From contig JAGMWG010000015.1 of the NCBI GenBank assembly GCA_020744225.1, positions 248,001 through 312,000 on the forward strand: 64,000 nucleotides of DNA. The letters run 5' to 3'. A model generated the notes under the pieces. It was not told the DNA's origin. It saw nothing but the letters and a program-made list of their open reading frames with translations, and ran no database searches. The translations under genes were made by a program, and so were the position numbers. Shown piece after piece: positions 42,090 through 53,828 of the stretch (its first letter is position 1; every line of letters begins with the position of its first letter). Source of the stretch: Paraphoma chrysanthemicola. Lineage: Eukaryota > Ascomycota > Dothideomycetes > Pleosporales > Phaeosphaeriaceae.

Positions 42090-43250
42090 ATGGGCGCCAT
42101 GCAGCAGCTCGACCCCCATGAGCGGCCCCCAGACAGTGTTCGCGGCGTGTACAAAAGGTACCAGAAGATGAAGCCGAAGGAGCTTGATGCAAACCCAGAC
42201 GTGATCGACCTCGGCGAGAGGACTAACACGCCGCTTCCCAAAGGACTCCACGTTGTCCAAGAATGGGAGGCCGCACACCTGGATGAGGTATTCAGCAAGT
42301 TTTCTGGTAATGCTGCCAAGTACCAGCCTCGTCAGCCCTCGATCGCTGTGTACGAACACGAGGATATGAAAGGTAAGTTGAAAAGGGCGTGAAGACTGTC
42401 AATAGATGCACAGCGAAGTTAGTTCTGTGTGCAGCATCACTTGCCATCTACCAAAGACGTCTAGACTGCAATAGCGCCAATCTCTTCGCGCTTGTTTCAG
42501 GCTTGTCCCTGACAGCAGGTAGGTCTTCATATAATTCCCTCGCTGCTGCCCCCAGAGATCCAGCGCACACTGCTCTCGCGACTACTCCACCGCCATCTAT
42601 CAAACCCAGCACACCTAACCAACATTCATACCCACTACGACATAGCATACCCACCCCCCTCCTCGTCGTTCTTCTCGATCCCGCCGACAGACTCAGCCAC
42701 GATTGCCACTCCGATTAACCCTGCCATCCATAAGCCCCTCACGATATCTCAAGTCCTTAACAAGAAGTTGAGATGGGCCACGCTTGGTGGCCAGTATGAT
42801 TGGACGGCAAAAGAATATCCAAACACTCCGCCGCCTGCCTTTCCTGCCGACATCAAAACTTTCTTAGAGAGTCTCTTCCCTCGAACGAAAGCAGAAGCTG
42901 CCATTGTCAACCTATACTCGCCTGGTGACACTCTAAGTGTGCACCGAGATGTCGCAGAGTCTAGCCCGCGTGGACTCATCAGCATAAGTCTCGGGTGCGA
43001 TGCAATTTTCGTCATTGGAACAGACGATGCGGTGCTGACCTTACGGCTTCGCTCGGGAAGTGCTGTGTACATGTCAGGAGCTTCTAGATTTGCATGGCAT
43101 GGTGTACCACACATCTTGCCCGGCACTTGTCCAGACCACCTGAAGCAGTGGCCAGGCGTTCGTCATGATCATGAATATATCGACTGGGCAGGCTGGATGG
43201 AGAACAAGCGAGTCAACCTGAATGTCAGACAAATGTCGATCTGGACATGA
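42090..43250 (+). CDS. AlkB-type Fe(II)/2-oxoglutarate dioxygenase, 336 aa
   Basis: Exons are 42090-42372 and 42523-43250. The 150-nt intron ends at ..GCAGGTAG; this acceptor alone restores KGLHIIPSLLPPEIQRTLL, the family block, whereas nearby AGs are out of frame. The jelly-roll core shows NLYSPGDTLSVHRD with metal ligands His235 and Asp237, FAWHGVPHI with His287, and the 2-oxoglutarate-binding NLNVRQ (Arg330). LRWATLGGQYDWT matches the substrate-lid segment of fungal AlkB homologues of the ALKBH1 kind. Such enzymes demethylate alkylated bases in DNA or RNA; tRNA or DNA substrate cannot be decided here. The first in-frame ATG is at 42090. It converges with SLM1, 209 bp apart. Confidence 0.93.
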
Positions 43251-43459
43251 CGTCTTCCAAAATTCAAGTGTAACATGCAATTCAGGCTATGAGACTGGAA
43301 GTCACAAATTACTATATTATTATGTGCATAGAGCTAGTCATTAGTCTGTGGTGTAAAAGGCATACAACGCAATAGGCAGTGTGCTCAACATTGTGTTTGC
43401 AGAGAGGTTCACCACCACGCAGCGGAACCTCTACGTCAATTCGGACAACGTGTGAATGT

Positions 43460-45122
43460 TTAGTACTTTCCAGGTTCCCCTGGTACAGCACTTCCACTGG
43501 TGGGGGTTGCATGGTGTGGAGCAGCTGTACCTGGTGCAACAGCACTACCAGGGTCGACGGCGCTTCCTGGAGCAACCGCACTCCCTGGTGCCACGGCGCT
43601 TCCAGGGGTGGTGCCAGCAGTTGTCGTCTTCTCTAGGCCTTGGGTCTGAAGCGGTGCTGGTTGCTTTTCTAAGCCGCCGGGGCTGTTGTTGCCTGTAACC
43701 GGGCTGGTGGGCACACTCGAGTCAGGCACATCGTTCGTAACCGAGCCAGCAGCTTGGCGAATGATCTCCCACCACTGGGTCGCAGCTTGGGGCGTATGAG
43801 CCTTGAATTGGACCTCATGGCTTATCGAGAAGCTGTTGCCAAGCTTGCCTTTTGATACATCCTTGCCCTTGACGTTGAATTTTTGTCCGCTCACAGCGCC
43901 AACCATGCAATCAGGCAAGTACAGCGACAGCTCCGGCACTGGGTCTTTGGCAAAATCGTCGTCGGTCTTGAACTCGTGTAAGAATTTCGAGGGCGTTACG
44001 ACGTAGAAGTTCGTGTCATATGAGCGCATGATCTTGCCTTTGCGCTCAAGCGAGCCAGAAATCAATGGCTGAGTTGCACGATGATTCTGATTGGGGAACT
44101 GAATCTGGGAGACGGTACGAGCGGCCGCGGATGGATCGATTAAGACGGTGTTGTTTCGTTGAATGAAGCCATTCCACTCGAAGTCAAGAGGAATGCGCTG
44201 CGAGTTGCCGGTCATGTCTCCGTATGCCGCCTTGGTGTGCTCGGCTTGTGTGTTGACAACTTGCAAAAACTGACCCATCCCATGCTGGATGGTTTGGATA
44301 ATGTGCGCTTCGAATTGCGCAAAGGAGTTCTGGACGCTGATCAGGTCCTGGCGGTTGTTGTTCTCCTCCTGGACCTGCTTGTTCAAGCGATGCATAACGC
44401 CTCGCTGCAAAATGTACGGATCATCCGCGGCCTTAATGTTGCCACTGTGCGAATCGAATGAAGCCGTATTGCTGCCGAGCAACTCGATGTGTTTTTGAGT
44501 GTGTGCACGTGCCTTATCGACAGCTTTGCTACCTTTACCAGCGCCTTTTGTGAGCTCCTTGCTCTTATTCTTGATCTCAGTATGAAGGCGCTCAAAGACG
44601 GGCAGGATTGCACCCTTGAGCTGCTTTGCAGTTTCGTAGTGCTGGTTGGAGATACCCTGAGTATGTCTTTAGCAGAGCTGCGAGTTATGGGGCCGTTCGA
44701 ACGAACCTGAGTATTGGACCTGATGTTTTCGAACATACCGGCAATGCCACCCAGCGATTGATCGAAGTGATGGCCTTCTTTCAAAGGGTCCTTGACAGTC
44801 TGGCGTGCATTAGCATACTTCTGCTGGTTGCCAGGGATTCCACTACCTTGAGCACCCGCTCATATTCCTTTCCATGAGCATGGTTCGTCTTCTCGGTCGC
44901 GGTGACATAGTCCTCGAGGTACGCAACCGCATGTTTCCACGCTTGCAAGCGTTCGGCAAACAGCTTCGTGACCTGTGCGACTGCTCAGCTGATGGTTCAA
45001 AAGATGCATCGGAAATTGCCCACTTCTGAAGTATCCTCCCCTGGAATGGCCTCCTCGTCAGCTGATCTATTAGTGAGCGAGCGCGAAGGCAGCTCGCTCG
45101 TTGCAGAAGTAGGTGCGGACAT
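43460..45122 (-). CDS. SLM1: SLM1/SLM2-like PH-domain protein of TORC2/eisosome pathway, 504 aa
   Basis: Exons are 45122-45024, 44972-44847, 44799-44707 and 44656-43460, all in phase (introns 47-51 nt). After a short Ser/Thr-rich start, residues 34-290 form the helical F-BAR-like region (VTKLFAERLQAWKHAVAYLE, LGGIAGMFENIRSNTQ, QLKGAILPVFERLHTEIKNK, HKGAGKGS-type basic stretch, LNKQVQEENNNRQDL). A PH domain spans roughly 300-412 (LISGSLERKGKIMRSYDTNFYVVTP..WWEIIRQAAG). The tail carries imperfect PGSAVA pentapeptide repeats. Yeast Slm1/2 bind PI(4,5)P2 at the plasma membrane, are TORC2 substrates and move between eisosomes and TORC2 domains under stress. Length and order match the family. Confidence 0.9.
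43522..43607. repeat. Imperfect 15-bp tandem repeat coding for PGSAV units
   Basis: About five 15-bp units at the 3' end of the SLM1 gene encode a Pro-Gly-Ser/Thr-Ala-Val/Ala pattern. Units differ mostly at third positions, so the peptide repeat is better kept than the DNA repeat. Confidence 0.8.
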
Positions 45123-45977
45123 GGTTCCGTACGAGTCTGTCCAGAGTGTGGGTATTGGTGGTGCTTGCAGGAAGTGTAGAGTGGTATGGCCTGAGCAAAT
45201 TGGCGTGGGATTGCGGGGTCGTCTTCGGGCGTCAAATGTGGACCGAAGAATCGTCGAGTGTGTAAATCAACAAGAGGGTACGCAGCCGTAGAGGAATGAA
45301 ATATCAGGCATCCGGAGCATTTAAGAATAATTTAAGCTCATGGCGTGGGCCTAGACGCAAGCAGGGTCCGACGAAGATCGCGGGAGACTTTGGGGCTTTT
45401 GACGTCATAGCTTGAGATGATTTGGATTCCGTTGGGCAATAAAAGCCACCGATCGTCGGCTGCGCCACAATTAGCTTTGCCTACGAGGGTTACCATCGTC
45501 AGCAAAGTTTGCAGCTTCATAAAGGAGGGGTGACATTGACGGGATAGAGTGCTTGCACCGTTGTATTTTGCGTATGTTGGGAGCGCAGGAGAGTGCTGTG
45601 CCAAGAATTACAACACAACCACGGGTTGGCTAGCATGCTTCCTGGGTGTCTTCACCAGAGTCCACGACTACATGGCCGTGTCCGTCTCAATTTCAGCCAT
45701 GGTCGCCCACAACAACCGTACAATTACATAATCTATCACCTCGATGTCGCGTGTGCACGTGTTGCATGTGGGCATGTTGGCGTGGGGCAAGACTCACGAC
45801 TTATCGATAAGGCTTGCAGCGAACTTTTTGTGGTGCGCTGAGTGCTCACTCACTTCGGGCTTTACATTCATTCATGACCTTTGCATTGCTTGCTTACACA
45901 TCGTTCCTTGATTATACTTTCAAGTGAGGTGCAACCCAGTCGAGCTGCCCAATCGTCTCGATCCGGAACATAACGCC
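45123..45977. other. Divergent intergenic region between SLM1 and TSR2
   Basis: About 855 bp with two presumed promoters. No additional gene is supported. Confidence 0.5.
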
Positions 45978-46603
45978 ATGTCCGCACCTGCCGCTTTCAC
46001 AGCCGTACCTGGTGAGTTATGCCTTTGCTGCACATAAAACAATCTAACGGCCCCTGAGCAGATTTACAAGCCAAGTTTGACCTCGGTATATGGCATGCTC
46101 TCTTCAACTGGGCTAATCTCACCGTCGCCGTGCAAAATCAATGGGGCGGACCCGATTCCTCTGACAAGCGCGACTGGCTCGCCGGCCAACTAAGCGAACT
46201 TTTCGCCAACGAGCCTACTACAGACTCTGAAGACGTTGAAGTCATGCTTCTCCAAGTGCTCGAGGACGAATTTGGAGTACGCCTTGAAGATGAGACCGAA
46301 GTCGAGGTAGCGCGAGAGATCATGCTGATTAGGAAAGAACTCGGGGAGGGAAAAACCGCGATGGTAGACAAGCTGCAGAAAAAGTGGGAGTCAAGGAAGG
46401 GTAAGGAAGCGGATACGGGAAGTGTCAATGTCAGGGAAAGCAACCAGGATGCAGAGTGGGACAGCGTGGACGAAGAGACTGACGAGGAAGACGAAGACGT
46501 CGAGATGGGCGATGCGCCAGCATTGGTGCCTGCAAAACCGAAGCCAGAGCCAGAGATTGACGAAGACGGCTTCACGAAGGTGGTCGGAAAGAAAAAGAAA
46601 TGA
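45978..46603 (+). CDS. TSR2: Tsr2-like pre-rRNA processing factor / eS26 chaperone, 191 aa
   Basis: Exons are 45978-46011 and 46062-46603 with a 50-nt intron. The protein has the Tsr2 (WGG) domain: FDLGIWHALFNWANLTVAVQNQWGG, then SEDVEVMLLQVLEDEFGVRLEDETEVEVAREI. The C-terminus is the usual acidic stretch (SVDEETDEEDEDVEMGDAP) followed by DEDGFTKVVGKKKK. Yeast Tsr2 holds ribosomal protein eS26 after release from importin and delivers it to the pre-40S particle; it acts in nucleus and cytoplasm. The start MSAPAAFTAVPD is split by the intron within the Asp codon. Length is normal for the family. Confidence 0.92.
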
Positions 46604-47059
46604 AGAAAAAGTAGTCAAGAGAGGATAGTCTAAGCTTTCACAACTGGGTTCGAGCAGATGGGAAGGACAGACCACACTGTTGCTCAGAGTCGAGGCTTAT
46701 GGCAGGACAATGGTACATGGTCGAAGTCATTACCCTTCGGCGCCCGTTTAGGGACGAAAGTGCTGGCAAGTGATCGAGGAGAGGCTATGTAGCAAACCCC
46801 TAGACTACGCGAGATTGAATAGGTCCAGTCGCGGCAATTGTTAGTGTCTGCCGAACACAAACCTTCCCAATCAACGAACTCTTGATCAGTGTCTCGTCGC
46901 CGTGCGTGGACGCGACCCCCATGGTTGTCAGGCGAACTTCCAGGCACGCTAATGTCGGTGCTGCTTGCGGCGCATGCACGGCTCGTTCCCCGCCGTCTCA
47001 CCATTGCACCTTGTAGCTCCCACCTCTCTCTGATCCCTCTCTCCACTGAAGCTGCCACC
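46604..47059. other. Intergenic region between TSR2 and BSD genes
   Basis: About 455 bp between two plus-strand genes; promoter of the BSD-domain gene. Nothing else is recognised. Confidence 0.5.
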
Positions 47060-48441
47060 ATGGACTCGGCGTATGATCACATACAGGAAGAGAGCTACCC
47101 TCAAGACCCGAGCAAACAGCAGTCGGGCAGCGAAACCTCCCATCAGCAGACTGCCAACAACTTCAACGCCGAGATCCAGGATGCCTATAAGGCCATATCG
47201 AGCAGTCCTTGGGCCGCACGACTAGGCGGGTTCTTCGGGACCGTCAAGAAGCAGGTGTGCAGGCAGTATTCCTGTCACGTTGGCTTTCGTTTAACTCTGC
47301 ACAGGGCGAGCAATACTACGACAGCGCAAGCAAACAGTACGCCACAACAAGCAAGAACGCGACCGCGGGTGTCTCCACCCTCATAGGCCACGCGCGCAAT
47401 CTATCCGTTCAAGCTGGTGAACCTTCGACCACGCAGCCCAGCTCTGCCCACCCAGACACCTCCTCCGAAACAACAAGGCAAGATCCCGATGCTCATCCCG
47501 ACCGCCCGGACTCGCTGCCTGCTGATATCGTCAAAGAAGCGGGGAGTGTGCTTTCGCGCTTCCGTTCTGAGGCTGCTAAGCGGCTCAAAGACATAGAGAA
47601 GGCTGAGGACGCAGCTGACGAGGCGCTCCTCAAATTCGGCACCAATATCCGCAACTTCCTCGCGGATGCAGTGTCCATCGCTCCACCCGAGTCAGGTTCC
47701 GAGGACGAGAAGAATGGTACCGTGTTATTTGAGTCGAAAGACAGCAGCGGAAAGAAGGTGGTACACGCCACAAGATTCGATGCACAGTTGCACGTCATTC
47801 ATTCGAGCCTCGATTCATTCTTGAAGGATCCTGTAAGCCCGGAGTGGGAAAATTGGAGGAAAGACTTTGACGTGGAAGGCAAAACGGATGCTATTGCGCG
47901 GGATTTGGACAAGCATACAGAGCTAAGGGCTGCAATGGAGAAGTGTGTGCCTGAAAAGGTGGAGTACGCAATTTTCTGGGAGCGATACTACTTCCTAAGA
48001 CACGTCATCGAAAGTGAAGAACAACGAAGACGAGACATGCTAAAAGGTCAGATTACACCACTCCGTTATGACATTGATTGCTAAGCTATCACAGCGTCTG
48101 CGCCAGGTGATGAAGAAGTAGCTTGGGATGAAGATTCCGACGATGAATCAGCGCCTGAACCATTGGCTTCCCAGCACACCCCCAATAAATCAACCACAAA
48201 CTTGGCTGCCTCAGTCAAGACTCTGAAGCCATCACCAGGTGGTGCACCAGGTTCCGAGGCTGACGAACACCTTAAGCCTGCGCAGCCACGGAGATCGAAT
48301 GATGAAAAAAGCGTGGCGGACAGCGATGCAAGCTATGACCTTGTAAGCGGTACAACAAGTCGCGCCCCAAGCCGCGCACCAGGTAGTCCGCAACAAGACA
48401 AGAAGATTGCTGAGGAGAGTGACGAGGAAGATTGGGAATAG
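47060..48441 (+). CDS. BSD-domain protein, 427 aa, three exons
   Basis: Exons are 47060-47254, 47305-48046 and 48095-48441, joined in phase. The N-terminal half is Ser/Gln/Thr-rich with SSPWAARLGGFFGTVKKQGEQYYDSA, similar to BSD-domain proteins of the SYAP1/DOS2 group. The BSD domain lies at about 245-306 (WENWRKDFDVEGKTDAIARD..VPEKVEYAIFWERYYFLRHVIE) with the conserved FW and YF pairs. The C-terminus is acidic and disordered (EEVAWDEDSDDESAPE, ending EESDEEDWE). Yeast Dos2 and animal SYAP1 are cytoplasmic proteins linked to ubiquitin metabolism or Akt signalling, but the exact function is unsettled. Confidence 0.88.
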
Positions 48442-48736
48442 CCGCTGCAATGTGATATGGCGCATTGTCTCTGACCAAGTAGTATATGTCAGATATAGAG
48501 CCCTGGTGGCTGAGCCAGCGGATTCGGAGAGTGGTGAGTGCTTGTAAGCATTGAACGATATAAATTTTGCGCGATTTATCACATGGCACGCTGAGTACCA
48601 TCGATGTTGCGCCCGTCTTACGCAAGACCGTGGAGTATCAGCTTTGATACCAGGAGGAACACCGTCACCATCTATTGACCTAACCACTACATAGCTTAGA
48701 CCCAGCAAAGATAACGTCACCTTAGAGGACAGCTAC

Positions 48737-51134
48737 TCAAGATTGCTTCTCGGTGCTGCTAGGTGGCGTATCCGGAGCAGCACTACCCCTGAACGGCGGA
48801 ACAACCGTTCCACTGTGTACATGCTTCGGTGAACTGGAGGTGTGTGGTGCGGTAGGTGGATCACGGAAGCTAGGTTGCTTGAGACTTCTTAACTGGAGAG
48901 GTTGTGTAGTTGCGCGTCTCAGCAGTGGACTCGACGAGGCGATATTGCCCAGGGAAGATCGGTCCTCTCGCACGCGATTTGCCGAATGACTCATGGAATG
49001 TAGTGGCGAAATGGGTGATTGTCCCCGGTTGTCGGAGTAAGAGCGCGAAAACACTGACGACGCTCGGCTGCTCGGATAGCCATTGTAGTCATATGCTGCT
49101 GACTCTCCTTCTGGTGATTCCAAACCGGACCTCTCATGGAATTCGTGTTCGAGATAATCTTCGCCACGGCGCTTGATTGGGCTTTCATCATAAGGATCAA
49201 ACCCAACCCTCATCTGTGCTTCACGGCGGACGCGGCGGCGCAATTCAGCATCACTTCCCGCGCCTACCGTGCTGCTGTCTGACAAGAAGAAGTTGAGAAA
49301 CTCATCCGGAATAGCAAGATGAGACGACTGTTGAAATTGCTGGAGGGCGGTAAGACGGATGAGCATTTCGAGAAGAGACAGAGATGTCTTGATGGGTGGC
49401 AATGTCGTTGGCGGGTGAGATCTATGGCCGTGTACAGACGCGGCAGGTTTTTGGGGAGAGGGCATCAGGTGCTTGTTATGTGGCGGCGCGGATGGTGTTG
49501 AGGGTGCTAAAGTCAAATTAGAGACACCTGACGTGAGGTCTTGTGACTTGAGTATTGATTCTGGGATCGGAGCAGCCGCATTACTTGGGATGATGGGATC
49601 TGGATCATCGGGTTCATCGATATCCGAATCTGTGGAAGGTTCCTCGGTGAATACCTCGAAAGCCATCCACTCGAGATCCAGGGTTGGTGGCAGACGCCAG
49701 GGAAACGTGGACTGTTCTGCCGTGTAGCCAGCTGAATTCGACGTGTCTGGGGTGGACTCCCGTCTGAGTTGAGCCTCCAGCTCGGTCTGATCATCTTCAG
49801 CACTCACGGCGTGGGAGTCATCTGATTCATAGCCCGTATCTGAAGGTTGTTGCTGCATCATACGACGTGGTGGAGCAGCGTTGATGTCGCGCTTCAAGAG
49901 CAGTATTGGGTTGTTAGTCTCGCCTTCGCTACCGATATTAAGGATTTTGCCCGTGTCGGCGTAGAAAATTTTCGAAATCTCGTGAATCGGGATAACTTCC
50001 CGAATACCAGCTTGCTCGATGCCATCGTACAGCTCGGGCTGTGGCTCGCCATCTTCGAAGGTATGAACGCGGCCGTCTTCAAGATCTTCGACAACAAGGA
50101 GCTGATAGGCAAATTCTTGCAATTTGTTCTCGGATGGGATGTGTCGAAAGTTAGCCGCCTCAGCTCGTTGCGTGGTGGCGCCGTCCGCAGTCGGGAAGTC
50201 ATACACGGTATCTAAAGGCACCCTCACTAGCGTGACACGGGATTTGTGCATGACTTCTTTCCACGTGGTCTCGCGAGCTCCCTCCTCATGTAAACGATTC
50301 GCGTGACCCGCAAACAGCATGTACATTGAAAGCGTGAACGCTGGTCCGATCTGCTGCACTCGCGTCTTCGCAGAACAGTACTGCATGTCTCCAGCGGTGA
50401 GAAAGGTGCTAGCTTGCAGCAGCCGTGACGGTGATATTGTAGCTGGGAGGGTCGTGTTGAGGCTGACACCTGATGTAGTAATGGCCAAGTTGATTAAAGG
50501 CACGGCGTCCTCGATACGGGCGAGTAATTTCTTCATCTCGGCGATGATGATCTTGAGCTCCGCATCGTTCTGCTCCCGTGACTTGGCCTTGGAAACGCCT
50601 TTTTTGGTAAGTTGTTGTTCTCCTACCGCTTTCTCCACACGGCTGCCGAGACTTTGTATGTCCCATCTAAGTGACTTTGTAAGGGTTACTGCTGATTCTA
50701 AAGACGTGTTCCCGCGAGCAGCAATCAGCTCAATCATGTCTATTGCCGGCGAGATGATCTACTTGGTTAGAACTTGCTGTAGCGATTCTTACAGGGTCCT
50801 TACTTTGATCTTCGAGTCGAGCCGCAATTGCAAAGCTAAAAGCTCCTCCCGCTCGCGACCCTCCACAGCCTATGCCTAGTCAACGATGTCCATTTCGGCA
50901 GTGTAACGGCGAGAACGCCACGGACCAACCTTCATCAAGCGGCCGCATTGCTTCAAGGCATATGTGCTTGTAATTGTGATTCCACTGCGAATAGCATAGC
51001 TCATTGCCTGCTGGGTCACCTGTTGCGTAATCAGCAAGACGCTTCGTAATAAAGCCTCGACACGGCCCAGCGCGTGACTGGACAAAGGCTCAGTACCGAT
51101 CAGTCATACATACCTTTGCTAAGAGAACCTCCAT
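48737..51134 (-). CDS. YRB30: RanGTP-binding protein of the Yrb30 family, 732 aa
   Basis: Exons are 51134-51114 (21 nt), 51019-50930, 50869-50804 and 50758-48737, all phase 0. The joined start MEVLLAK-VTQQAMSYAIRSGITITSTYALKQCGRLMK, then ALQLRLDSKIKIISPAIDMIELIAARGN, is the signature of fungal Ran-binding Yrb30 proteins. Further conserved blocks are SLRWDIQSLGSRVEKA, MKKLLARIEDAVPLINLAITTSG, VQQIGPAFTLSMYMLFAGHANR and WKEVMHKSRVTLVRVP. The C-terminal third is Ser/Pro/Arg-rich and disordered. Yeast Yrb30 binds Ran-GTP (Gsp1) and affects nucleocytoplasmic transport. The first exon was chosen because only the GTATGT..CAACAG splice removes an intervening stretch absent from the family pattern. 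It is divergent from SUP35 over 460 bp. Confidence 0.88.
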
Positions 51135-51594
51135 CTTGGATGGAGTGTTGTGGCACAGACAGGCGCTTACGCCAAATGCGTAGGGTTCGGGGATAATTGA
51201 TCGTAGAACGAGGCAACTGCGTAAGTAGAATAGCTCCGTTGGTGACTCTGACGAGTCTCGTAATTACTCATAGTTTGGGCGCGGCCCAAGAGTCGCGTTT
51301 GAACAGTTGTGTGTCTGCTGGGCTGTTGTGGTGTGGCTAGTGGGCCAATTAGGCAGTGAAGGCACTGAGTCAGTCTCTGCGCCACAACGGGCAGCGACGA
51401 CCCCGCGAAAACTTGGGTGGCAGCAGCGACCAGCGCACAACTCTCACTTCTTTTTGCCAGCATCGCTCCCACTGGCCGCCTATATAGACGACCGAGCCGC
51501 TCCTTAGACGCCACCTAAAACCTTACGCCTTTCCTCCTGTCTCGAAATCCTCCAAGAACCTTCTGGTCCCACCCCTCCAGACGCCCCGCACACC
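51135..51594. other. Divergent promoter between Yrb30-like gene and SUP35
   Basis: About 460 bp with a TATATAG at 51481 oriented toward SUP35 and a pyrimidine-rich leader (CT-rich from 51510) before the SUP35 ATG, common in highly expressed fungal genes. Confidence 0.6.
51481..51487 (+). promoter_or_regulatory. TATA-like box upstream of SUP35
   Basis: TATATAG, 114 bp before the start codon, followed by a CT-rich leader. Position is plausible for a core promoter element, but the motif is short. Confidence 0.4.
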
Positions 51595-53828
51595 ATGGCC
51601 GAAAACTGGGAGGACGAGGAGGAGCGCCTCTCGCAGCAGGCCCAGGGCCTCAACCTGAACAATCCCAACGCCGGAAGCTTCCAGCCCGGCGCTGCGTCCT
51701 TCACACCCGGCGCACAGTCCTTCGTCCCCGGACAGGCATACGGCGGCGGGTACAACCAGGGCTACGGGCAGTACTCGCAGTACGGCCAGCAATACGGCCA
51801 GCAGCAGTATGGCTATCAGCAAGGATATCCGCAGTATGGTCAACAGCAGCCGCAGCAAGGGTATCCAAATTACGGCCAGCAGGGCTATGGCAACCAATAC
51901 GCATATCAGCAGCCCAGCCAGCAGACACAGCAACGGCAGGCTCCTGTAAAGATTGCGAAACGAGGCGAAGCGGACCAAACAAGCGCAGAGAGTGTAATGA
52001 CCACCGCCGACACCAAAAAGGAAGCACCCAAGGCTAAAGTGCTGTCGATCGGAGGCGAGAGCGCGCCCAAGGCCAAGGTCCTTTCGATAGGCGGAGACAC
52101 GACAACGCCCAAGGTGGAGAAGGCCGGCGGTGTCAAAGTTCTTTCGCTGGGCACTCCGGCTGCGCCCTCGGCGGCAAAGGAGAACGTGGACAAAGGCGCC
52201 CCTGAAGCCGGAGCCAAAGTTGCCGCTGCCAAAGCCATCGAGAAGACCGGCGAGCCCACCGCATCAGCTGGCTCAGCCTCAGGCAGAACCTCACCGACGC
52301 CCTCCTCAGGCCGCAACAGTCCATCTCGGTCCGAGAAGCCAGTAACTAAAACCGTCGATGTGGAAAAAGAACTGGAAGACGTCGACGAAGCAACTCTGGC
52401 CGAAATTTATGGAAAAGAGCATGTCAATATCATTTTCCTTGGCCACGTTGACGCCGGGAAATCGACACTCGGTGGCAGTATCCTCATCAGCACTGGCATG
52501 GTTGACGAGCGGACCCTGGACAAGTACAAACGAGAGGCGAAGGATGCGGGTCGCGAGACGTGGTACATATCTTGGGCGCTTGACCTCAACAAGGAAGAGC
52601 GTGCACAGGGTAAAACTATCGAAGTTGGCAGAGGTTTCTTCGAGACGGAGAAGCGACGCTACTCCATTCTCGATGCTCCCGGTCACAAAACATACGTCCC
52701 TAACATGATCGGTGGAGCCTCCCAAGCAGATGTTGGCATCCTCGTTATATCCGCCCGAAAAGGTGAGTACGAAACCGGCTTCGAGAAGGGAGGTCAGACC
52801 CGCGAGCACGCCATGTTGGCCAAGACTCAAGGTGTCAACAAGCTCATCATTGTCGTCAACAAGATGGACGACCCTACTGTGGAATGGTCGGAAGAACGCT
52901 ACAAGGAGTGTACAACAAAGCTTGTCCAATTTCTGAAAGGCGTCGGCTACAATCCTAAGACAGACATTGCGATGATGCCAGTCAGCGCACAGACGTTCAC
53001 CGGTATCAAGGATCGCGTGCCCAAAGAGACAGCACCATGGTATGGCGGACCCTCTCTACTGGAGTATCTAGACGGCATGCAGGCTCTCGAACGCAAGCTG
53101 AACGCGCCTTTCATGATGCCCATTGCCGCCAAGTACAAAGACATGGGTACAATGATCGAAGGCAAGATCGAGTCTGGTGAGGAACCCACTTATGTCCAGT
53201 ATGTCTAGTGGCCAGCTAACAGTCTCAGGAATAATTAAAAAGGAGAACAAGTATCTCATGATGCCGCACCGCAATCTCATATCAATCTCCGCCCTCTATG
53301 GAGAACAAGAAGACGAGATACCGGCTGCAACATGTGGTGATCAAGTGCGCATTCGCCTGCGAGGAGTGGAAGAAGAGGACATCCTCCCCGGCTACGTGCT
53401 GTGCTCGCCAAAAAGGCCGGTGCATTGCGTATCGCAATTCGAGGCCCAGGTAGTACTCCTAGACCTGAAATCTATCATGACAGCCGGCTTCAACTGCGTA
53501 CTTCATGTTCATTCGGCACAGGAAGAGGTTACAGTTTCTGCCCTACTGCACAAGCTCGAGAAAGGCACAGGTCGCAAGAGCAAGAAGGCACCCGGCTTTG
53601 CCACCAGAGGGATGAGCATCATCGCGCGACTTGAGGTTACCGGTACTGCTGGCTCCATTTGCGTCGAACGTTTTGAAGACTATCCGCAGCTCGGACGTTT
53701 CACTTTGCGGTAAGATTTTCTATTCCACAAAGCTCAGCTGCCGTCCAGAAGCTGACATGGAACACAGAGACCAAGGTCAAACTATCGCTATTGGCAAAAT
53801 AACAAAGCTACTTACAGACACTGCTTAA
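51595..53828 (+). CDS. SUP35: Translation termination factor eRF3 (SUP35), 707 aa, prion-like N-terminus
   Basis: Exons are 51595-53176, 53229-53709 and 53768-53828. Residues 1-120 are a Gln/Tyr/Gly/Asn-rich domain with repeats such as QYGQQYGQQQYGYQQGYPQ, the composition of yeast Sup35's prion domain. Residues 20-45 contain LNNPNAGSFQPGA followed by SFTPGA and SFVPG, resembling the PAM2 motif that binds poly(A)-binding protein. A charged middle domain repeats KVLSIGG. The C-terminal EF1A-like GTPase has G1 GHVDAGKST (283-291), DAPGH (360) and NKMD (422), then two beta-barrels. Splicing the first intron joins IESG to IIKKENKYLMMP; the last exon adds DQGQTIAIGKITKLL. It acts with eRF1 to release peptides at stop codons. 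Confidence 0.97.
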
